The position numbers were made by a program, and so were the translations under genes. From assembly GCA_012862575.1 (NCBI GenBank), contig BLSF01000001.1, forward strand, positions 620,001 to 684,000: 64,000 nucleotides of DNA, read 5' to 3'. The notes below the pieces were generated by a model, which did no database searches, was not told the DNA's origin, and saw only the letters and a program-made list of their open reading frames with translations. This stretch comes from Parietichytrium sp. I65-24A. Its lineage: Eukaryota; Sar; Bigyra; Thraustochytrida; Thraustochytriidae. Every line of letters starts with the position of its first letter. Positions within the stretch are counted from its first letter, which is position 1. Below are positions 31,201 to 39,897 of this stretch, in pieces.

Positions 31201-31482
31201 TTCTCCGTGCATCCTCCTTCTGGCGTTTTGAGGCCTGCCGGGGAGGCCGAAGGCACGACTTTTATCGTTTCCTTCACGCCTACTGAATACGGGAAGGCGG
31301 TGACCGGCAAGCTTATCATTCGCACTGAGGAAATGCAGTGGAGCTACCAACTTCGCGGAACGCACCCGGAGTACACTGCACCAAGTGCCGAAGCAAAGGT
31401 GTCGTCCCGTCCGAGCAAAAAAGTCTTGCAAGCGCTCGCTGATGCACAGGCTCGCAAAGCTCCCCAGACAAAGAGGAAGTAA
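22276..31482 (+). CDS. CFAP47: Cilia- and flagella-associated protein CFAP47 homologue
   Basis: 3068 residues, close to the ~3,190 of human CFAP47. Most of the protein is tandem ASH/MSP-like beta-sandwich domains; clear examples start at about residues 400 (KLFKFGKCPSNDRRDISF), 780 (RTIDFGSVAVSS) and 1000 (KRLDFGQIPIAIEQERTIEM). A calponin-homology domain lies at about 1780-1925 (LPESILLVWVNYHL ... LRNGVVLCMLV). The CH domain inside an ASH array separates CFAP47 from HYDIN-type and other ASH proteins. Acidic linkers (about 590-620) and a Gly/Ser/Lys-rich insert (about 2090-2115) interrupt the array. Known role: central-apparatus/axonemal protein needed for flagellar motility. The whole protein is encoded in a single exon. 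Confidence 0.88.
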   Translation: MANKGVGGEGGPVRVYPPLVEFEDVEPGVLYVMTVFIQNVSKQASRIRFEKPASKFFSINYLPTEAVAPGLEVKAEVEFLVPEGCTETEFHDSLIVSCGKHRYQVQLRGMTPAPRIEVEGNGLVDLGIVVLGNTTTKFVELRNTGSRPGTFRITGEIPSHITIAPTTGILQPVRGELSKEVGAKLSERLKVAFHGSTEGAFRTCINLEIDGQPSRTIDLSANVVQQSLEVVHPSRGGRVDSAIKFGSLYFGQERSHTVILVNNGPQPSQYSVSFKPGVGYELYKDTPLPDGQEAHEDEVDEGDDSDPLHGYTQSLSDLSPVRVTPCEGVLNPYEQVPITLSFVPKNPRQPKGFKARGDLHLYDSVEIGLDLMISCPETNQHVKLSLGGKALKPKVHVSKKLFKFGKCPSNDRRDISFVITNRNEELPVDFSLNKIAFFACKPSSGKLLPGQSQTVLMTFTPGQMGNFKNTLHLVLNNGVGVIPLGVNGSCTSLGAPKKIVGGPTALLADFQAEIKYVDEEEVRQQEREKPVFKRVPPWEKKKARETDLSSPVNKDAHPATLTAVIGNNNTIENAFAADLAHANLEDDDDEEHDEDNAFGAGKTYDPTYTYPKSDLIRKQHHRDQYADFLKRAQHARAERKAELADKKKRASKSKFNGTSRRLVGEPSDSDEDDEESKGISNQDGNTSDPDLDLDPYGGLDSPSLEVPKNVDPLWLERPLQAGEQGGSTGGARRIRAKQHDEDKLLKRKYKPKPTTQAEMVDCSMLIPSADLVRVSAAPRTIDFGSVAVSSTSAKCLGITNDLSQNILVEVLFDEHEELKTSFPASQVIPAGAKAGFDVIFFTTSQPPQNQSTKFKQSLTYVINGKHKFKVNVSAEVHPIKVELDPPALHMAFTDDNLSPETSETVVLTNTGNAPARYQWVHSRDMGATNNKGSPMHHSAFSVEPASDVIEPFQTKEVLVTFRPSSKAPKEEKLFLRVRGGYDEVLSCYGAIDEPTCAFIDKRLDFGQIPIAIEQERTIEMKNTGNHSGVFFIGELPDGMEANPSKCKVPPQSTVPIKITYTTAKPLRLDSSSHFLTAQLRGGRDLRLPILCEAVLPEIELSNEVTDFEGTTVGSSATKSISIQNKSSVPAVLSLDLTKYPEFEVCIREDKMRADGYEDDDLESCFRPVTADKAQRLGAISPQAFDDDDFNAVDAECSLFQIKVPPTRTLELSITFAPTQETEHDFLLPLRLTGRGTVIRHKVKGSGLRPKLVLSATTVNFETRTVARDRIKKIPFYREVQLTNRHNEVLKWEVGKAVLHPLGGSGGAPIQEEGSEKNRDEDCPFVVKPSRGQLEPGDNCIVKIGFLPQQEEQYSAHLPIFIDDVTDREYIHINVLGAGAFPKLKFDVSEVVLPTVPLGVKSVGRFTVINDGFENLELQHKLPPESQRIPITVTFPEGKNIGVGKSEVPVDVTFASRKPMSFTAKIDFLDQEGNKFSIHVTGTTDNSLLTTFPFVAAVRETFDFCCTDPQRPVQFLPRENSEELKKPGTADSSTRNLLRATSMLSGMGDSGDLPASKKSNEPFVADESLLETASLSPESIYQVLRFLNISYFQIPVTDLSDLISSNGKAVLDLIDSLAGKTVPGRVKVPANLTAKKRKEMVPQFVGQYAAMLKFLKSRGGLLHDIRPEHFLSKEDYVRVREREFQHADHPDGGSSSATLTVVMAGSGTSTLSMAHSQALHRRHLYEREHNGVSVTAWSGVLLQVIKLFVLSRVTIKQLKSLPGVDPNAVGALKHIAPTASNIYSLPESILLVWVNYHLHSGSEKLLKVGGGGVSAVDRLQPGQTNRFKHNDTIINMDSDLRNGVVLCMLVASHVPNLVQPNRALNGVVLEPIDENQCLSNLRAFSAAIKELGLEFNRKSEDILNCVANARDNLLLLLYLYQNLPQFVPKTTIEFSCALGSKVSKSIELRNPTNQHVGYYISLDGSPDFAVHSQNELIEPNGSASVTVELTSRFSRPVEAILMLKPDRNRGGGMTSSSSSATSSSMGALVFRLVSSVHSRRSLQTISCSTRTYEPLSFDVKVTNPFNAEGKFQLSLVQQRTLGSEILQKPTGKAKSSGGKGGKTGGKASSGPRSNRRAGGGGANVVDVKIDKPLNETLPDAFVSKNGLIKLKPLESTVIKVQFLPFMPGEYRCQLIFIDDTVGEFLYEVVGEAVLPTPIERIAFSAEARQAVTKVVNLPLMNKQLDKALVHLPHDVPDFTGLSAIEPSKCILFGVSVDSPFYTAPPKIFISDIPMPEPKTDDSDSHIEGRRSSLSNKAAGSQQELRIEFAPGSAGVYPCHVILKTETQIRVLELECTVSTPPVTSELEFNAPARQKIVQGIPIMNTSANPWQIQAIFEGDSCFGGKKMISVPADGGSVEYMLEFSAPWIGVYSGKLVLQNAQTDERMIYNLKAVAKEPLAEDHVLIDCQAREKIVHSFRVPNEFGKAGSQFSVESDMQHVSGKSLMVVEPGQVGEYKLTVNPLLGGIYTGSITFSLGPGKPYIWYTIEVRASSPKPEDTLEITSVVRKAVAVEITLSNPLDIPVEFDVSLQGHGLIGNPVFVLDATETASYELLYSPLLAGEQLGSVSFISDRVGEVWYELHLQALPAEPVIVKSIHSAVGQKGTETIVLENPLGTPVELKSMVSNRQNFSVRPANPTIGPYGQATVSIDYLPSSVGSEERGVVKFSNNQLGDWEYHVTGVGENPGIMPTVMVSACVSHTESSSFPFLNPFPSPLRVSVRMETSTPDFKLLTSKEKHIIPAFSNLMLPFSFSPKEMTEKVATVYVVSEDETMCWTFPLKGTAEAPPHLEVFKIETKARDVVEKVIELPLPGLGRVDAPEPFSHELVIPSDSTTLVQRSFHISPLETRIKSVDHKVKFQIRFQPLRPFSTTLDLIVSRRSGGRWRFQLSLVAEEPHVDDVINIQAGISQTSSVSFTLNNLFPVPAAFEAFLTLDSAYQFSVHPPSGVLRPAGEAEGTTFIVSFTPTEYGKAVTGKLIIRTEEMQWSYQLRGTHPEYTAPSAEAKVSSRPSKKVLQALADAQARKAPQTKRK

Positions 31483-31722
31483 CATCAGACACGACTCTCT
31501 ACATGCTTGGGTTCTATGTAATTTGGAAAATCAAATTGTGTTTTACTCACTTTTCACTTTTTTTAAATTAAACACTCAGAGACATTTCAGATCTTTCTTA
31601 GAGACGGGCGAGCGTTCTTGTCACAACGAAAGCTTTAAACTATAATTGTGGATTGATTGAAAATGAAGAAAATAAGTGATGGAACACGATATTATAGTAC
31701 CAGTAATTAGGCTTCCAATCTT

Positions 31723-34514
31723 TTACTCTTCCACCTTCTGATCGATTTGTGTGTCGCCAGATACCTCCTGCTGCGTGTTGTCTTCCTCGTCATCACTGCT
31801 GCTGTCGCTATCGCTATCACTGCTATCGCTGCTGTCATCATCATCATCGTCGTCGTCGTCACCATCGTCATCGCTGTCGCGTCGGCCAGAGAATAATTGC
31901 TGACGTTTCTTCATGATAAATTGCTTTTGAAGACTCTGGCTCTCTCGATTGATCGAGTCGATTTCGAACTTGAGCTCACTCACCTGCGCTCGGCTCTTGT
32001 TCAACTGTGATTCCATCTCCTTAATCTGCCTATTCTTATCTTTCAAATTTTGTTGATAGATGACAAGCTGCTCTGCAACCTCCGGCCCAGGTTGCCGAGC
32101 AAGGACGTTCTTGAGCTCCACGTAAAGCTTTTCTTGCTCTTCAATTTGCTGCGACTTCACAGCAACTTCCTCGGTCTTCTTAATCAACTTGACTTGAAGG
32201 CCCTGAATTTTGCGGATCAGAGCGAAGCGTTGAGGATCGCTGCTTTCCAGCTTGCGCCAGCGATGAACGTTGAGTGGCCGCTCCATCTCGTCGCTTAGAG
32301 CCTTGATCTTGCCACGCTCCTGAGCAATCTCGCGATCAAGGACAATACTCTCCTGTTCCAGTGCGGGAATCACTTTGATCTGCTCCTCAACTTCTGCTTG
32401 CTCAGCCTTCAGTTGGGTAACTGTCTGGCGAAGTGTTCCCAGATGGTTGATAATTTCATTGAACTGCGAATAGCCCTTCCTCAAGGAGCTTCCCTGGATT
32501 TTGATGTTTTCATACAGCTTAGAAAGTTCTTCATTCCGCTTGATAAGCTGCGTTCCCAACAGATCTCGCTCCGATATAATGCTTGCATACTCCTTCTGTT
32601 GACGTGATTGCTCTTCCTCAGCATCTGCGTGGCGGCAAAAAAAGCAACACATTACGCTTATTAGGAGCTGTTCCCTTACCCAAGCGACCCCAAAGGCCCG
32701 ACTTACCGTGCATAATTTGTGAGAGTTTGACAAGCTCTGCTTGTTGGCTTGCAATAATTTGTTCGGAAGAAAGCGTCTGCTTTTGTAATTTCGTGAGTTC
32801 ATTCTTCAAAATCTCGCGTTCCTTTTCCACTTTACTGTGGTCAAAATGCTCTTTCACCAGGCCGTGGTCCTTGCTCGTGATTTCTTCCTTCAGCGTTGTG
32901 ATTTGGTGGTTCATAATTTTAAATTTCCCTGCGCAAGTCAAAAGGAGAAACGGCGTTAGTATCGCATTTGCGCTTTTGCAACATCCTCATCGCTCAACCC
33001 AACTCACTTCTCATTTCCGAAATATCCTCTTGTGCATCAAGCAGGTTCTTGGAGTATAAATTCCTGTCACTCCGAACGGCTTCGTACAAATTAGCCTGCT
33101 GCTTAAGCTTAGTCTCTCCTTCTTGAATCTTCTTCTGCAATTCTAAAATCCGCGAGTCAGCAACTTTGACCTCCTCGATAGTGTTGAGGTATGTCTGGGT
33201 TTCCATCTTGAGCTGCTGCTCGTACTTTTGTACTTCTTCTTCAAGGCCCTCGATTGCCTGCCGATCCCTGATGGCGTCTGTTTTGTAACCTTGGATCTCA
33301 TTTTCGAGATTCTTCCGAGAGTTTCCATACACAGCGATGAGGTCGTGAATTTGCTTCGTGCGATCCTCTGCCTTCACTAGGGTTTTGTTCAAAATCTCTC
33401 TCTCCTTTTTGAGGTCGTCGACATGCCTCTGCAAGCTTTCATTCTGCTTCTTGGCGTTCTGAATCTCCCGCTCCACGACCTTCGTTTTCTCGCGAATGTG
33501 CAGTCTTTCAGTGTCGGCTTTCTTCTTTTGCCCATCGACCTCCTCCACTTTTTTTTCGGCTTGTGCGATTAGGGCTCTTATCTTTTTCAACTCCTTGTTG
33601 CAGCCTCGCTTCTCCGTGTCGATTTCGCCGATCGCCGTCTCCCGCTCCTCTATGAGTTCGCTCAGATGCTTGTTCACTCTGGCTTGATCCTCGAGTTCTT
33701 GTGTCAATCTTTGGGTCTGCTGAAATAGTTCGTCATATTGCTTCAAGTAGGTTTGCATCTTCTGCTTTGCCCCACGAACTCTTTGATCCATCATTTGAAG
33801 CTCCTGCTCCCCCTCCTTGTGGCGTTTTTCCTTGCTTGTCATCAGAATTTGGTACTTTTCAACATCTTGCTTAAGAGTTCTCAACTCTGCATCGACTCGA
33901 TCCCGACGAGTCTGAGCTTGTTTACATTCCGATTCAATTTCGTCGATTGCAGTTTGAATTTCGGCCAACTCCTCCTCGTGCTCGAGCTTTTTTGACTCCG
34001 CGGAGCGTACATTCGAAGTGAGTAGCTCGATATCGGAGCGGCTCACCTGAAGAGTTGTCAGACGCTGCTCCAACAAGTGGGCCAAGTCTGCCTCCTTCTT
34101 TCGTAACTGAGAAAGCTTCAGCTCCTGCTCGTGCGTCCATCCACTTCCGAATTGGGTCATTTCACCAAGCTTTTGAATCTCAACCCTCAAGTCTTCCACC
34201 TTGTCCTTCTTCTCCCTCTGCACCAGCTTTTGCTCTTGAATCTTCCGGCTGTTCCGCTCGATGTCTTCTTGTATGGTCTTCTTCGAGTGTTGCATGACCT
34301 CTTCGTCCGATTTGCACTTTGCGACCTTCTCGTTCTGCACCAGTATTTCTGTCTCCAGGTCCGCAGTCTTCTGCTTCAGCCGCGCATTCGAGTCATTGCT
34401 CTTTTCCAGCGCTCTGAACAACTTTTCGAATTCACCCTTCACCTTGTCCAGCCCTTCCAGCTTCATCACCGCATCTTCGAACAAGCCCTTGCTCTGCGCG
34501 AATTTGGCCTCCAT
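31723..34514 (-). CDS. CFAP58: Cilia- and flagella-associated protein CFAP58 (CCDC147) homologue, three exons
   Basis: The frame is interrupted by two short introns. Exons: 34514-33008, 32928-32707, 32624-31723. Intron 1 is 79 bp (donor GTGAGT, acceptor GCGCAG) and intron 2 is 82 bp (donor GTAAGT, acceptor ACGCAG); both are phase 1 and joining restores one frame of 876 residues, against 872 in human CFAP58. The protein is coiled coil throughout. The conserved C-terminal signature is present: PLNVHRWRKLE at about residue 690 and LARQPGPEVAEQL at about 750. A poly-Asp/Ser tail (about 830-860) follows. Known role: axonemal and mid-piece component required for flagellar assembly. It sits tail to tail with CFAP47, 240 bp apart. 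Confidence 0.9.
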
Positions 34515-35072
34515 CGCTGCTCCTCGGCTCGGATAACTCTTTGTTTACACCTGTCCGCTTTTACCTGACCGGTTGCCGAGACCTCGGGCCCCGTTCTTCC
34601 AATTCGAGGCTCTCTCTCTCGCGCGCACACGGTTGAACGAACGATGCCTGCCACAGTTACCCATCGATTTGCTGTTGCTTCTGTTTCGGATAGTCAAACG
34701 AGTAAGTAATTTTGACCAAATTAATTGCACCAAGTCTTAACTTTTTGATAGTCAGTGTCTTATGGGTACAACGGCTCCGAATCAGGAAGTTCAAGAGTTA
34801 GAGAATCTCCTTCTGTTAGCGACTTTACTAAGTTATGTTAGTTCACGGCTTTATTACCTCGGATAAGTTACTTGGAAGGGGAAAGGCTAGATGCTGGCCA
34901 AGGGAAGAAAAGACGAAATCATGTTTTCAGTACGTAACATGTGCTCTGCAATGATTTGCAGATGTTGTTGTTCTTTGCTCGCGACGATCTTTCATATGTT
35001 GAAGTCATTTATTTTCTCTCCGACGGCAAAAGGAAGGGCTTCCGATTGGACATTGGCTGTCTGAAGAGCGTC
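34515..35072. other. Intergenic region between CFAP58 and the GPCR gene
   Basis: About 560 bp separating two minus-strand genes. A short TCTCTCTCTCGCGCGC run lies near 34611-34626. Nothing else recognisable. Confidence 0.55.
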
Positions 35073-38000
35073 TCATTTCTCATAAACTGACGAAGTCATC
35101 AAGGCACTCGAGGGCTTCACAGAGCGCACCTTGGTAGTTCTTGCGGTGTCCTTAGTCGAAGCCAATCCCAATCCTCCTGAGACGAGAAGCACAGGAGGAA
35201 CCACAAGCGAGCCATTTACTATTGCAGATCCGAATGCCGTCCCTGTGCATTGAATCATAAATGCTGTGCCTTGATCGTCGGAGTTGATGAGAATGAGTAC
35301 CACACCGCAAAAGACCGCTGTGTTGTACACCGAAAAGATGATGTACTTGTGCTCCACAAATGATGAGGGAATGTGCTTGGAACTAAATACGAGAATGCAC
35401 GCAGAAGCGATCAGCATTATCTTGAAGAAAAGTACCAAGAGCCTGAAAATATCACCTGAGGACTTGCACACCGTGTATTCGACGAGGTTGTCGGTGTCTG
35501 CCGAGGTGCTCAACTCCCATGTCGGGAGGTTGGAGACGGGTACATCGTGGTCGTTGACAGGCTTGATTGGGTCTATGAGAAGCCATGCAGCAATAATGAT
35601 GAAATCGATCAACACCAGAGATGATACAAGTACGAACATGTCCTTTGTCCTCAATGCGGTATTGCGGGCCTTTAGGGAGCTCTTGGAGAATAGCTTAAAA
35701 ACGCGATAGATCTTTGCCCACAGTGTTGCAAATACAATGTCGAATGCGATGTTAAAGCAGAGAACCCTCGCACCGCAGAGGGCAGTGGTGGGCTTTCCAA
35801 GAAAGAGAAGATTGGATGCGCACAACAACGCTCCACCAGCAGCCATCACCATCACAAACACAGGTTGTGTTTTCCACACCTCACTATGCGCCTGGAATCT
35901 GGTCAGCACGACAAGAAGAACACCGTTGAACAGTACTCCAAACATGCTCAGAGCGATTCCCACGGACGCCGGGGTCGAGCTCACCGCGACATAATCGCAA
36001 GGGACTGCGTCCTCATGGACCGGTAGCTCCATGATCTGTGAAAACTTTCCAGCTACGTCAGCTTCGATTCCGCAAAACATGGTCTCGTTGCTCTCGTTCG
36101 TGAGCCACTCATAGTTGATGGTGGAGTTCATGGTGGCAGGATTGCATACCCCTCGAACAATTCTCCACTGACTTCCATCGCACTGCGGGTACGAGTAGGG
36201 AGACTCAAAAGAGCCTTTGCCGGCCTGAAGGCCGATCGCAGTGGTGCAGTTGCCGGCTTCGGTTCCGAATTTGCTTCCATGGATTACCCCGAAAGGAGTG
36301 ACCTGTGGTTCCATGATCTCGATGCCGTCCAAGAAGTAATCGTTCCTGCCGACGCTCTTGTACCGAACGCTGTACTCGTCCAAGCAATCCGTTTCGGTGA
36401 TGGTATCGTTGGTTGCCAACGCTGTACCGTCCGCGCTCCAAAAGTGGGTTGGATCAAAAGCAACAGGATCCATCTCACGTTCGAACTCCACCTGATTACC
36501 ACAACCATATTTCCTCGCTCCATCTTCGTAGATAAGACTCCATCGCTTCTTAAGATTTGGTCCGCAAAAGATGTGGTGATATGCGTCGGTTCCTTTTGCC
36601 TTCTTTAGCGCTGCCCGTTTTGCTAGTATATATTTTTGATGGACTGCATCCAGCTTTGGACTGAAGTGTTCGGAGATGTCCACTGCATCTTCTCCCATGC
36701 CAAAAAAGAGCGACTCTTGAAGACTTGTGTCGAGTGCGCGCTCGGTCACGTTCCAGATTCCGTCTCTGATCTGATTGATGTAATGCTTGATGGTGGATGT
36801 CCAAGTGATCGTCTCCGAGGTGATGACGGAGTCTCCGATTAAGTACTTCAAGTCATAGTTGGAACCAATACTCTGGCCGCCAGCGTTCCGATAGTACACT
36901 TGTGCTTCTCTAGAGTTTGTGGCTTGCATCAAGATTGAGCACTTGCCCACATTGAATAGGAAGGCGGCAGCATCTTCCTCCGTTTGAGGCTCCGAGTATA
37001 CATTCAGAAACACCATACGAATCACACAGTCTGAATACGCCTCCTTGCATCCCACAGCAAACGCGTTGACGGCGTATGGGCTGGCAAGTGCGAAAGTGTT
37101 CAACAGTCCAATGCAAGGCGGCTCGGTTGCATTGTACGTGCCGTCTTCCTCTTTCTTCGCCCTCTCTGCCTTCAGCACAAACCCTGCAGCCAGACCGGCA
37201 AGGTACCTCGTCTGGTACGTTTTCGCATATGCATTGGATACAATATCACCTTTGCTAAAGTAACTGGTTCCGGCTCCTCCAAAGTACGTGACATGTTCCG
37301 CGGCATCGGAATCAGAACCGTCGCCTTCTTTGCGGCACCCTGCATAGTCTGCCATGTCCAAAATCTGCTTGGAGTACGACGATGAGGTGCAGACAATGAG
37401 GTCATAGTCCTTATCGCAGAGTTGCCTCATCAGGTTGATGGCGGGGTAGTATATGTTCTCCACCAAGTTGCCTTCGCCATCGTCAATGTATTCTGATACC
37501 TCCACACCGTCGGCAAAAGTAGTTTGTACGCTCTTCTGGTATGGCGCGTAGTCACCTTCGACAATGTCTTCATAGTACGTCGACGCGTCGATGGTCAAAC
37601 CAAATATGGACTCGACTTCAATTCTTGCACTATTGATCTGTGAATTCCAACTAAAGTCATCGACAGTGCCAGCGAAGATAAAAGCGATCCGAAGGCGTGG
37701 GTGCCACCCGAACTTGATTTGTTTCGGAGTGGAATAAGTCTGTCCTTTGTCGATGGATACAGAGACATCGTAAATGAGGTCCGGAATGCAGTCTCCTTGT
37801 TGAACTGGTTTGAAGTCATCATCGCAAGATATGATCCAGTTATCAGGTCGCTCGACCGCGACAGTGGTTGTCTCCACCGCGAATGATCCACCCACCGCAG
37901 ACAAGGTGCCTGAGGCGGTTGCGAACCATCCAGTTGAGGGATTTTGATATTTAATCACCAGATTTTCCTCAGCAATAGGATAAAGTCCGTCAAGAACGAT

Positions 38001-38468
38001 CACGAGTTTGTCTTTTCCAAAGGCGTTCAAGAGCGGCTCGGGTGTCAGTGTACCCACCGAGTTCATCGTGTAGTAAGTGCTCCAAGAGAGACGTTCTCGT
38101 GCGACAAACCCTCTGGTGAAGTAAGAATTGCAGACCTCTAAGCCTTCGGCGTCTCTCACCACGACGTGATATGTTGTGTCCGCCACAAACCCTGCGTTAA
38201 ATACGCTGAGAGATAAACGATGGCCGTCATCGCTCCGAGTGAGCGCTGTCGACGAGAAGAGTGCGATAGAGGTGTTGGTGTGGTGGACGGACACAGTGCT
38301 CTCGACAGGAAAAGAAGACCCAATAATGTCCAGTGACGCCGAATTATTTGCAGGCACAATTGACGGCTCGAACCTGAAGATAGCGCACTGAGACGAAGTG
38401 CTTCCAGCTTGCGCGCCTTCAACAAGGAGCGTGAGCAGGAGGCCACGTCGGCACATCTTTGCTATCAT
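35073..38468 (-). CDS. Class C GPCR with BMP/PnrA-type ligand-binding ectodomain (Grl-like)
   Basis: 1131 residues from the ATG at 38468; the longer frame needs a TTG. The N-terminus is a signal peptide (MIAKMCRRGLLLTLLVEGAQA). Residues about 30-250 form an extracellular beta-rich part. Residues about 258-575 match the basic membrane protein/PnrA periplasmic-binding fold: RIAFIFAGTVDDFSWN, YDLIVCTSSSY, TRYLAGLAAGFV, GIGSNYD-type and ITWTSTIKHYINQI segments. Seven hydrophobic helices run from about 826 to 1095 with class C marks such as WAKIYRVFKLF after TM3, DFIIIAAWLLIDP in TM4 and a FKIMLIASACILVFSSK TM5. The short cytosolic tail is Ser/Thr/Lys-rich. The same BMP-7TM architecture is known from Dictyostelium Grl (GABA-B-like) receptors. 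Ligand unknown; PnrA proteins bind nucleosides. Confidence 0.86.
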   Translation of the reverse strand: MIAKMCRRGLLLTLLVEGAQAGSTSSQCAIFRFEPSIVPANNSASLDIIGSSFPVESTVSVHHTNTSIALFSSTALTRSDDGHRLSLSVFNAGFVADTTYHVVVRDAEGLEVCNSYFTRGFVARERLSWSTYYTMNSVGTLTPEPLLNAFGKDKLVIVLDGLYPIAEENLVIKYQNPSTGWFATASGTLSAVGGSFAVETTTVAVERPDNWIISCDDDFKPVQQGDCIPDLIYDVSVSIDKGQTYSTPKQIKFGWHPRLRIAFIFAGTVDDFSWNSQINSARIEVESIFGLTIDASTYYEDIVEGDYAPYQKSVQTTFADGVEVSEYIDDGEGNLVENIYYPAINLMRQLCDKDYDLIVCTSSSYSKQILDMADYAGCRKEGDGSDSDAAEHVTYFGGAGTSYFSKGDIVSNAYAKTYQTRYLAGLAAGFVLKAERAKKEEDGTYNATEPPCIGLLNTFALASPYAVNAFAVGCKEAYSDCVIRMVFLNVYSEPQTEEDAAAFLFNVGKCSILMQATNSREAQVYYRNAGGQSIGSNYDLKYLIGDSVITSETITWTSTIKHYINQIRDGIWNVTERALDTSLQESLFFGMGEDAVDISEHFSPKLDAVHQKYILAKRAALKKAKGTDAYHHIFCGPNLKKRWSLIYEDGARKYGCGNQVEFEREMDPVAFDPTHFWSADGTALATNDTITETDCLDEYSVRYKSVGRNDYFLDGIEIMEPQVTPFGVIHGSKFGTEAGNCTTAIGLQAGKGSFESPYSYPQCDGSQWRIVRGVCNPATMNSTINYEWLTNESNETMFCGIEADVAGKFSQIMELPVHEDAVPCDYVAVSSTPASVGIALSMFGVLFNGVLLVVLTRFQAHSEVWKTQPVFVMVMAAGGALLCASNLLFLGKPTTALCGARVLCFNIAFDIVFATLWAKIYRVFKLFSKSSLKARNTALRTKDMFVLVSSLVLIDFIIIAAWLLIDPIKPVNDHDVPVSNLPTWELSTSADTDNLVEYTVCKSSGDIFRLLVLFFKIMLIASACILVFSSKHIPSSFVEHKYIIFSVYNTAVFCGVVLILINSDDQGTAFMIQCTGTAFGSAIVNGSLVVPPVLLVSGGLGLASTKDTARTTKVRSVKPSSALMTSSVYEK

Positions 38469-38482
38469 GACCGCTCCTCGAT

Positions 38483-38506
38483 GCGCAATGCACAATGCGC
38501 AATGCG
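38483..38506 (-). repeat. 7-bp tandem repeat upstream of start at 38468
   Basis: Three copies of GCGCAAT/GCACAAT on the + strand plus the start of a fourth. It begins 14 bp upstream of the chosen GPCR ATG, so it probably lies in the 5' UTR. Confidence 0.88.
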
Positions 38507-39793
38507 TGAGGCAAGCAGTGCAATTGCCGTCTCTTGGATCTGCAGTGACCTTGAAGCTGCAGCTCCGAAGAGTTCTGCGGTGAGTGAATTCACTTCCATT
38601 GCACCCTGGTCATTTAAAAAGGCATCGACGCATTGCTACTCTCATGCAGGCCAGGCACAACCTAGCAACTGCCACATCTCTATGAGCTCTGCCATTTTGC
38701 GTTGGGGAGGGGTGCACATCAGGTGTACACGGCGTACCCAAAAAGTACCAAGTGCTCGTTTGGTGCGCATGTGGAGAAGAAGCACGGGCGGACAAAGTTC
38801 AAGTCCCTTCCTCACCAGCTCCCCGTTTCCGTGGCACCTGCATTGTAAAACTTTCGAGTTGCGATTTCAACAATGAGAAAGGCTTCTTTGCAGGACCTCT
38901 GTAACAGCAAGGCTTCCCCGTTCTTCTCGCCGTCACTCTCTTTGCGCCTAAAGAAAAATGAATCGCGCAAAAAAATGAGTTAAAGAAGTGCGACATATCC
39001 GTTAGAACGTTTGGGCTGAGCTGAGCCTGAGCTGAGCAGAGTTTACTTCACTTCTGAATAATAAACTTTATTGATTGAGCTTACAAGACAAGTGTATTTC
39101 TTGTTTAGCGCATATCGACGAGAATGTAGGGAGTGGCAAATAACGTACCCTTCTCGTACACCCGTGAAAGTTTCACAGAATTCTTCACTCGCCACCATCT
39201 CCCTCATCTCCCTGCATTTGCTCTAGGGACATAAATTTTTATGCGGTGCTCTTATACACCAAAATAGGCAATGGGCCGGTCAAACGCTGCGACACGGTGT
39301 CACCCCATCCGAATATTCAAATTGCGGAACGCATTACGGAAAGACCACAGTGCCATTAGTCGTTAGTAAATTAGAAGCTATCCTAGTCGATTTCCTAGTT
39401 CATGAATAGATATGGGGAAAAAATGAGGACAAGAGCCACTCAAGTGTCCTCGCGAGGCTAACTGTGGGAATTGCTCTGCACAGAGGAGCTAATAGTCAGT
39501 TATTGGGCGAGTACGCTGACCGAGAGCCCAGTCTGAGTGCTTAGTGTGCGACTACTGCGCACAAACGCGAAAGATCTTTCAGGTAGACCTTGGTAAAAGT
39601 CACATTCGAAGCAAATCTGGGCCAAGCGAGAACTGGGACGGAGTCACGGTAGGGTGAATTCGTTTCCCCGGTTCCGGCTTACAGTCCGCTGGGGCAGTCT
39701 GTTCGATGGGCGGGTAGCTCGGAGTTGGGAATAAGACGCGTTTCCTCGGAGTATCTATCGCGTATTCTCGTCGCGGTCGTGTGTGGGAAAGGA

Positions 39794-39830
39794 GCCTTGG
39801 AACCTTGGAGCCTTGGAACCTTGGAGCCTT
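39794..39830 (+). repeat. 8-bp tandem repeat upstream of start at 39898
   Basis: Alternating copies of GCCTTGGA and ACCTTGGA (four full units and a partial one), 67-104 bp before the ATG. Confidence 0.92.
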
Positions 39831-39897
39831 TCGGTAGTAGGTACGGCGTCGACGCAATCAAGATATCCGCGGAGCGTGTCCGCGCGCTGGATTCGCT

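Larger units (their letters stand above)
38469..39897. other. Divergent promoter region between the GPCR and multi-GAF genes
   Basis: About 1.4 kb. Tandem repeats sit close to both starts: a 7-mer at 38483-38506 for the GPCR and an 8-mer at 39794-39830 for the GAF gene. Between them I see no gene or structured RNA. Confidence 0.6.

Noticed and set aside
22276-31482. HYDIN as the identity of the large ASH protein
   Set aside because: The central calponin-homology domain and the length near 3,100 fit CFAP47; HYDIN is about 5,000 residues and lacks this CH arrangement.
31723-34514. CCDC146 as the identity of the coiled-coil ciliary gene
   Set aside because: The PLNVHRWRKLE and ARQPGPEVAEQL signatures and the 876-residue spliced length fit CFAP58.
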